The notes beneath the pieces were generated by a model that did not search any database, was not told the DNA's origin, and saw only the letters and a program-made list of their open reading frames with translations. Positions 6,181 to 10,371 of a DNA stretch of 10,371 nucleotides are shown piece after piece; position 1 is the stretch's first letter, and every line of letters starts with the position of its first letter. The stretch covers positions 1-10,371 of the forward strand of contig CALICC010000222.1 in NCBI GenBank assembly GCA_938049325.1. The letters run 5' to 3'. The position numbers and the translations under genes were made by a program. The DNA is from an uncultured Ilumatobacter sp. (GTDB lineage Bacteria > Actinomycetota > Acidimicrobiia > Acidimicrobiales > Ilumatobacteraceae).

Positions 6181-7251
6181 TCAGGCCGGATTGCTGAGGG
6201 AAGCCAGTGCAACGGCGGCGTCGAAAAGCGCGTCGGCGACGTCGTTCATGAACTCGGGGGAGGTCACCCGGTCGGGCACGTCGTTGGGTGTGTGGAAGTC
6301 GATGCCCGCGCCGCTGAACGACAACAGCGGCACGCCGGTTGCCGCGTGGAGCTGGCCTTCGCCGAGCCAATTGTCGGCGTCGGTTCTGAGGGCGATGCCA
6401 GCGCGGCCGACGGCATCGACGAGATCGCTCGCGTCGTCGGCCTCGACGTTGGTCATGGCGGCGCGCAAGGCGTCGGGCACACCGACCGATGCTCCGATGT
6501 GCATGGTGGCGACGGCGTCGACGACGTTGCGGTCGAGCCAGCGCCGCGCCCCGAGGTTCTCCAGCTCGTGACCTGTGGTCGCCAGCACCTGGACGGGCGT
6601 CCCGGCTTGGGTGAGGCGTCGGGCCAGATCGATGGTCACCGCGATGCCGGTCCCGCGTTCGCCTGCGCACGTGAACCAGCCGGTGAGCGGCGTCGTGAGC
6701 ATGAGGACCGGCCCGTCGAGATCGTTGGTCGCGAACAGATTCGTCGACCACGAAGGTGTGAGTGTCGAGTCCATCACCAGCCGCACGCTCGAGGCGTTCG
6801 TGAGTCGCTCGGCTTCGGAGCCCGCGACGAGCGCGGTCGGAACTCTCGACCCGTGTTCGGGGTGACGGTTGATCGCGACGAGCGCTCCTTCGTCATGTTG
6901 CGTCGCGACGACGAGTGCGCCTGCGCCGACATCGCGGGCGGTGGCGATCGCCGGGCCGAGCACGGAGGGAAAGCCGCCGAACAGTGGGTCGATCACTTCG
7001 ACATGAATATCGGTGGTGTCGATCGAGCCGACGAACTCGTGGAACACGGGGAGATGGTCGACGGCGTCGCCATCGGCGGTGAGCATCGACTCGGCGGTCC
7101 ACTGCTCGAAGTCGTACGGTTCGCGTTCGACGGTCAGGCCAGCGTCGGCGAGTTGCTCGGCCATCCAGTCGACAGTTGCACGATCGACGGAAGTGCCGGT
7201 GCGGTGGATTCCCAGCGCGGCGTACTCCTCGACGATGCCGTAGAGGCTCAC
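6181..7251 (-). CDS. M28-family peptidase-like protein with altered metal ligands
   Basis: This protein has 356 residues and no signal peptide. The N-terminal helix segment, a central insert (about 60-165) and the C-terminal DFHTPNDVPDRV (318-329) match M28 zinc aminopeptidases. Several canonical ligands differ. The first His/Asp pair is not recognisable: TTPLTGWFTCAGERG (186-200) has E198 where Asp is usual. The Glu-Glu pair reads H228-E229, the third Asp site reads MHIG (H251), and only the last His (H320) is plainly kept. It may be an atypical hydrolase or a pseudo-enzyme. The GTG start at 7251 overlaps the CoA-transferase stop (GTGA), so the two genes are translationally coupled. Its link to CoA-thioester metabolism is unexplained. 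Confidence 0.8.
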   Translation of the reverse strand: MSLYGIVEEYAALGIHRTGTSVDRATVDWMAEQLADAGLTVEREPYDFEQWTAESMLTADGDAVDHLPVFHEFVGSIDTTDIHVEVIDPLFGGFPSVLGPAIATARDVGAGALVVATQHDEGALVAINRHPEHGSRVPTALVAGSEAERLTNASSVRLVMDSTLTPSWSTNLFATNDLDGPVLMLTTPLTGWFTCAGERGTGIAVTIDLARRLTQAGTPVQVLATTGHELENLGARRWLDRNVVDAVATMHIGASVGVPDALRAAMTNVEADDASDLVDAVGRAGIALRTDADNWLGEGQLHAATGVPLLSFSGAGIDFHTPNDVPDRVTSPEFMNDVADALFDAAVALASLSNPA

Positions 7252-8459
7252 CCGATCGCTCCGTCGGCGCGCAGTGCGTCGATTGCTGCAGCGTCGAGGC
7301 CGAGCTCGCGCGAGAGAACGTCGTCGGTGTGTTCGCCGAGCCACGGCGGCCGTTGGTCGGGGCGGGCGTCCATCGCCGACATCTTGATCGGGTTGCCGGG
7401 AGTGAGGACGGGCTCGTCGACACCGTCGGTCCGCTCGATCGGAACGAGCATGTCGCGCGCCGCCACGTGGGGATCGTCGATCACCTGCTGTGCACTGAGC
7501 ACGGGTCCCGCAGCGATTCCGGCGGCGGCGAGCGCATGGCATGCGTCGACGTTCGACATCGACGACGCCCACTCGTTGACGGCGGTACGAATCGTGTCGA
7601 TGTGCTCACGCCAGCCGGCACGGGTCGCGAAGCGTTCGTCGTCGACCCACTCGCCGTGTCCGAGGAGCTCGGCCAGCCGCGCGAACTCGTGCTCGCGCCC
7701 GATCTGGATGATCAACCATCCGTCGCCGGACTCGAACCCGTCGAGGATCATCGGCAACCCCGCGCCCGGCTCGGGTCGCATACCCATCGACCAGTAGTTG
7801 GTGACCACGTCGGCGAACGCGACCATCGAGTCGAACATCGCGATGTCGACGTACTGACCTTCACCGGTGCGGTCGCGATGGCGCAAGGCAGCCAACAGCC
7901 CGACGACGCCGAACATCGCGGTGCCGATGTCGCCGAGTGCGCCGACCGGGCTCACGGCGGGCGGTTGGCCCGGCGCACGCTTCCATTCGTAGAGACCGCT
8001 CATCGCTTCAGCCACCGCTGCGTAGGCGGGCCAGCTGTCGTAGGGCGACTCGATGGTGTTCCCGAAGCCGCTGATCGACAAGTAGATGACGGCCGGGTGT
8101 GCAGCGGCCACGTCGTCGTAGCCCAGTCCGAGCCGCGACATCGCGCCGGCTTTCGAGTTCTCGCACACGATGTCGAATCTGGGTGCCAGGTCGAGCACGA
8201 GTCGGCGCCCAGCGTCGGACTTGAGGTCGATGCCGATCGATTGTTTGTTCGCGTTGTTGCGCAAGAAGGTCGCGCCGACGTTGCGGCCTTCAGGGTCCTT
8301 CATCGCGGGTTGGGACCCTCGACCGAGGTCGCCGTGGGTCGGATGCTCGACTTTGACGACCTCCGCGCCGAGGCGCCCGAGGAGTTGTGTTGCGAAGGGC
8401 AATGCTTGCATCTGTTCGAGAGCAAGCACGCGTACGCCGGAGAGCGGCAAATCTGACAT
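7248..8459 (-). CDS. Family III CoA-transferase (CaiB/BaiF type)
   Basis: This 403-residue protein is full length for the CaiB/BaiF/formyl-CoA transferase family, which moves CoA between acyl carboxylates through an aspartyl-CoA intermediate. The N-terminal LPLSGVRVLALEQ, LLGRLGAEVVKVEHP (26-40) and GIDLKSDAGR (76-85) are standard family blocks. D177 in GALGDIGTAMFG sits at the catalytic Asp position, and TGEGQYVDIAMFD (198-210) follows. The ATG at 8459 lies within the shared palindrome, 10 nt after a TATCGT -10 box, so its mRNA has little or no leader. It is divergent from a crotonase gene and coupled to the M28-like gene downstream. The substrate is unknown; activation or recycling of a steroid- or terpenoid-derived acid would fit the context. 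Confidence 0.93.
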   Translation of the reverse strand: MSDLPLSGVRVLALEQMQALPFATQLLGRLGAEVVKVEHPTHGDLGRGSQPAMKDPEGRNVGATFLRNNANKQSIGIDLKSDAGRRLVLDLAPRFDIVCENSKAGAMSRLGLGYDDVAAAHPAVIYLSISGFGNTIESPYDSWPAYAAVAEAMSGLYEWKRAPGQPPAVSPVGALGDIGTAMFGVVGLLAALRHRDRTGEGQYVDIAMFDSMVAFADVVTNYWSMGMRPEPGAGLPMILDGFESGDGWLIIQIGREHEFARLAELLGHGEWVDDERFATRAGWREHIDTIRTAVNEWASSMSNVDACHALAAAGIAAGPVLSAQQVIDDPHVAARDMLVPIERTDGVDEPVLTPGNPIKMSAMDARPDQRPPWLGEHTDDVLSRELGLDAAAIDALRADGAIG

Positions 8460-8468
8460 CGAGTCAGA
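8452..8468. promoter_or_regulatory. Second copy of the operator palindrome (TCTGAC-N5-GTCAGA)
   Basis: Half-sites TCTGAC (8452-8457) and GTCAGA (8463-8468) are identical to those upstream of echA20, with the same 5-bp spacing. The site covers the CoA-transferase start codon on the minus strand and lies 5 bp upstream of the TAGCCT -10 box for the crotonase gene on the plus strand. One bound dimer could therefore control both divergent promoters. Confidence 0.68.
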
Positions 8469-8469
8469 A

Positions 8470-8475
8470 ACGATA
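8470..8475 (-). promoter_or_regulatory. -10 box of the CoA-transferase operon (TATCGT)
   Basis: On the minus strand TATCGT fits TANNNT and ends 10 nt before the ATG at 8459. No Shine-Dalgarno site fits between them, so a leaderless or very short leader is implied. It overlaps the -10 of the divergent gene. Confidence 0.45.
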
Positions 8476-8479
8476 GCCT
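8474..8479 (+). promoter_or_regulatory. -10 box of the divergent crotonase gene (TAGCCT)
   Basis: TAGCCT fits TANNNT and lies 5 bp after the palindrome, almost the same geometry as at the ipd operon. CTGACA (8453-8458), within the palindrome, could be the -35, although the 15-bp spacer is short. Confidence 0.45.
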
Positions 8480-8490
8480 CCCGCGCGGAC

Positions 8491-8496
8491 AGGGGG
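8491..8496 (+). promoter_or_regulatory. Shine-Dalgarno-like site of the crotonase gene
   Basis: AGGGGG lies 10 nt upstream of the ATG at 8507. Unlike echA20, this gene seems to have a leader with a ribosome-binding site. Confidence 0.45.
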
Positions 8497-8506
8497 ATCA
8501 GCCGAG

Positions 8507-9322
8507 ATGAGCAACTACGAGACCATCACATACGAACTCGATGAGCAGGGGGTCGCGACGGTCACGATCGATCGTCCCGAGGCGCTGAACGCGTTCAACG
8601 GGCAGATGCGCGACGAGTTCCGCGAGCTGTGGCGTTCGATGCGCACCGACGACGCGGTCAAAGTGATCGTGCTCACTGCGTCGGGCGACCGCGCGTTCTG
8701 TGTGGGCATCGATCGCGACGAGCCGTTCTCTGCGCTCGAGGGCAGCAGCTCGATGTTCGGCACGTCGAACAACTTCATGTTCGACGACCCGGGTGACGAT
8801 CTCGGTCCGAAGTCGAACGATCTGTGGAAGCCCGTGATCGGTGCGATCAACGCCATGGCGTGCGGTGGCGCGTTCTACTTCATTGCCGAGTGCGACATCT
8901 TGATCGCGTCGGAACAGGCAACGTTCTTCGATCCGCACGTCACCTACGGGATGGCCGCGGTGTACGAGCCGATCAAGATGCTGCGCCACATGCCGTTCGG
9001 TGAAGTGATGCGCATGACGCTGACCGGCAACGCTGAACGCATCTCCGCCGAGACAGCGCAGCGCATCGGGTTGGTCACCGAAGTGGTGCCGCACGACGAG
9101 CTGGCCGCCGCGGCGGATCGGCTCGCGCAATCGATCGCGTCGAGCCCCGCAACCGCCGTTCAGGCCAGCTTGCGCGCCGTGTGGGCCGGTGCTGATCTGG
9201 GTGGGCCAGCGGCGCTGCAGAACGCGCCGGCGATCTACGCGGCAGGAACCGACCAGGCCGCGCTCGCCGAAGGTGCCGCCTCGTTCAGCAGTGGCGCCCG
9301 CATCAAGCCCCGCACGCGCTGA
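8507..9322 (+). CDS. Enoyl-CoA hydratase/isomerase (crotonase) family protein, catalytic Glu residues replaced
   Basis: This 271-residue protein has the crotonase fold: VATVTIDRPEALNAF (16-30), DRAFCVGIDRDEPF (61-74; the acyl-CoA pocket segment), NAMACGGAFYFIAECDILIAS (115-135) and FFDPHVTYGM (140-149). The oxyanion-hole Gly (120-121) is kept. In alignment with rat mitochondrial hydratase, the first catalytic Glu falls on Y124 and the second on H144. It should bind and polarise an acyl-CoA but is unlikely to be a standard 2-enoyl hydratase. Hydrolysis, C-C cleavage or isomerisation are possible, since crotonases vary this way. It is divergent from the CoA-transferase and shares its operator, so the two probably act on the same compound. 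It converges on a lipoprotein gene 25 nt away, with no terminator visible. Confidence 0.92.
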   Translation: MSNYETITYELDEQGVATVTIDRPEALNAFNGQMRDEFRELWRSMRTDDAVKVIVLTASGDRAFCVGIDRDEPFSALEGSSSMFGTSNNFMFDDPGDDLGPKSNDLWKPVIGAINAMACGGAFYFIAECDILIASEQATFFDPHVTYGMAAVYEPIKMLRHMPFGEVMRMTLTGNAERISAETAQRIGLVTEVVPHDELAAAADRLAQSIASSPATAVQASLRAVWAGADLGGPAALQNAPAIYAAGTDQAALAEGAASFSSGARIKPRTR

Positions 9323-9347
9323 CAACCCAAGGCGTCATCAACCGACA

Positions 9348-9995
9348 TCATCCACATTCGATCGGTCCGAGCGGGTGGTCGTTCGTCGCGCCGGGATAGA
9401 CCGGCGTGGCCTGGTAGGACGGCACGGTCGGGCTCTCGACCACCGAGCATTCTCCACTGACCGGGTCCAGCTGAATCCAGCTGGCAGGTGTCCATGGCCC
9501 GCTGTCGGTGCGTTCGAACTCTGCGCGCACGGCATCGATGAACGGTCCGAGGTGATCGGCGTCGAGCATGCCGCAGGCCGACCATGTGCGGCTTTCGACG
9601 ACGAGCACGTTCTGGAACTCGTCCTCAGCGCACAGACGACCGGAAACGTCGTCGGGAAGATCGCGCGCGGCGCCCACGAGGTCGCGAAGCTTGTCGTCGT
9701 CGAGTTGGCCGATGCGCAAGAAACTGCTCGGGTCGTCGCCGTTGCCCCGCGGGAACTGGCTGTACGTCGTTCCGTCGCCGTAGATCACCATCGCCGGACC
9801 GGTGACGAATCGGTCGATGTTGTCGCCGATGTTGTACGTGCCGAATTGGAAGAGCACCTCGACGGCGATCTTGATCTCAGCGCCGTCGTCGGCCTCGGGC
9901 AGTCCCGGGTCCGTGCAGGCTGCGAGCAACACGAGCCCGACCAGCATCGCCCCCGAAGTCCTGCGTCGACCGGACCTCCCTCGACCTGACTCCAT
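9348..9995 (-). CDS. Small secreted lipoprotein of unknown function
   Basis: This 215-residue protein opens with a basic stretch (RGRSGRRR), a hydrophobic segment (AMLVGLVLL) and the lipobox LAAC, with C27 as the lipidated residue, so it should be exported and anchored to the outer face of the cytoplasmic membrane. The mature part is acidic and soluble, with an early EIKIAVEVLFQFG strand and four further Cys (two in LCAED and SACGM, then GECS and the final IECG) that could form disulphides. I do not recognise the family. The ATG at 9995 stands 6 nt behind TAGCTT, a leaderless pattern. It is divergent from a second lipoprotein gene. No link with the steroid genes is evident. Confidence 0.82.
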   Translation of the reverse strand: MESGRGRSGRRRTSGAMLVGLVLLAACTDPGLPEADDGAEIKIAVEVLFQFGTYNIGDNIDRFVTGPAMVIYGDGTTYSQFPRGNGDDPSSFLRIGQLDDDKLRDLVGAARDLPDDVSGRLCAEDEFQNVLVVESRTWSACGMLDADHLGPFIDAVRAEFERTDSGPWTPASWIQLDPVSGECSVVESPTVPSYQATPVYPGATNDHPLGPIECG

Positions 9996-10001
9996 CGCCC
10001 G

Positions 10002-10007
10002 AAGCTA
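10002..10007 (-). promoter_or_regulatory. -10 box of the lipoprotein gene (TAGCTT), leaderless type
   Basis: On the minus strand TAGCTT fits TANNNT and ends 6 nt before the ATG at 9995. There is no Shine-Dalgarno site in between. Confidence 0.45.
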
Positions 10008-10073
10008 CTTTGGGTCGATGGACAGCTGCCCGGCGCGACGGAACTCGTGATGCGTCGGCCTTGGGCGAAACTG

Positions 10074-10101
10074 TTGTCAGTCTTGCGCTCGTGCTTACCT
10101 T
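10074..10101 (+). promoter_or_regulatory. Promoter of the Tat lipoprotein gene
   Basis: TTGTCA (10074-10079) and TACCTT (10096-10101) form a -35/-10 pair with a 16-bp spacer, close to the housekeeping consensus. The transcript would start about 13 nt before the ATG at 10121. No clear Shine-Dalgarno site is seen. Confidence 0.5.
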
Positions 10102-10120
10102 GCGGAAGTAGTGATCGGGC

Positions 10121-10371
10121 ATGAGTTCCGACGCGTTGTCTCGACGAACGCTGCTCATGGGCGCCGCCGCGTTCGCCGGCTCGGCGATCACCGCCTGCGG
10201 GCCCGGCAAAGGCGAGTCGGCGCCGTCCGTCGATTCGGCGGCCGACTCCACGACGACGCCGGCAGCGACAACCACGACCACAACGGCATCGACGTCCGTA
10301 GACGTGCCGAGCACATCCACCACGGAAGCTGCGACCACCACCACGACCGCGACGACCGAGACGAGGGACGC
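10121..10371 (+). CDS. Tat-exported lipoprotein, N-terminal part (3' end outside window)
   Basis: The first 83 codons are open to the window edge. LSRRTLLMGAAAFAG (6-20) is a twin-arginine signal followed by a hydrophobic stretch, and ITAC (23-26) is a lipobox with C26. This suggests folded export through Tat and lipid anchoring. After C26 the sequence is a low-complexity linker dominated by Thr, Ser and Ala, with runs of up to six Thr, like the spacer that holds an extracellular domain away from the membrane in actinobacteria. The functional domain lies beyond the window, so no role can be given. It may be a solute-binding or oxidoreductase lipoprotein, but nothing here decides this. Confidence 0.8.
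   Translation, partial: MSSDALSRRTLLMGAAAFAGSAITACGPGKGESAPSVDSAADSTTTPAATTTTTTASTSVDVPSTSTTEAATTTTTATTETRD

Noticed and set aside
6292..7797. Long open frame on the plus strand (501 codons)
   Set aside because: It lies antisense to the M28 and CoA-transferase genes, has no recognisable motif, and is a typical GC-rich mirror frame.
2217..8506. Mycobacterial KstR2-type operator (AnCAAGnnCTTGnT)
   Set aside because: I found no such motif in the promoter regions at 2217-2247 or 8460-8506.
9323..9347. Terminator between the convergent crotonase and lipoprotein genes
   Set aside because: The 25-nt gap has no inverted repeat or T-run that I can see.

Overview
The window is GC-rich, densely packed DNA with GTG and TTG as well as ATG starts, 4-bp stop/start overlaps, and several start codons placed 6-8 nt behind a TANNNT box (the arrangement of actinobacterial leaderless promoters). 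With the protein content this points to an actinobacterium outside the mycobacteria. The family resemblance and the serine/threonine-rich lipoproteins would suit an Acidimicrobiia-type (Ilumatobacter-like) organism, but that assignment is inference.

Layout. 1-246: C-terminal end of a cytochrome P450 (+). 247-383: convergent intergenic region with a triplicated 16-bp repeat and a large inverted repeat. 384-1127: short-chain dehydrogenase (-). 1236-2216: radical SAM protein with a C-terminal SPASM-like cysteine set (+). 2248-6105: a tightly coupled + strand operon, echA20-ipdA-ipdB-ipdC plus a small MaoC/hotdog-like gene. 6106-6180: two tandem 36-bp hairpin repeats between convergent genes. 8459-6181: a - strand operon of a family III CoA-transferase and an M28-like peptidase. 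8507-9322: a divergent crotonase-family gene (+). 9348-9995: a small lipoprotein (-). 10121 to the end: the start of a Tat-type lipoprotein with a threonine-rich linker (+).

The core is the steroid rings C/D degradation module known from Mycobacterium tuberculosis (Rv3550-Rv3553, same gene order). There EchA20 opens ring D and IpdAB opens ring C of the CoA-activated indanedione left after rings A/B are removed, while IpdC acts on the preceding ring chemistry. The P450 and the SDR fit a steroid or terpenoid catabolic neighbourhood. The radical SAM gene and the shortened hotdog gene are not part of the mycobacterial module as I know it.

The most interesting signal is regulatory. The same palindrome, TCTGAC-N5-GTCAGA, occurs twice, just upstream of the ipd operon and between the divergent CoA-transferase and crotonase genes. 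In both places it lies 5-6 bp upstream of a TANNNT -10 box. This suggests one repressor joins the ipd operon with the CoA-transferase/M28/crotonase cluster into a single regulon. The motif differs from the mycobacterial KstR2 consensus (AnCAAGnnCTTGnT). The second-shell genes carry altered catalytic residues: a crotonase without either catalytic Glu, an M28 protein with substituted metal ligands, and a hotdog protein lacking the hydratase motif.
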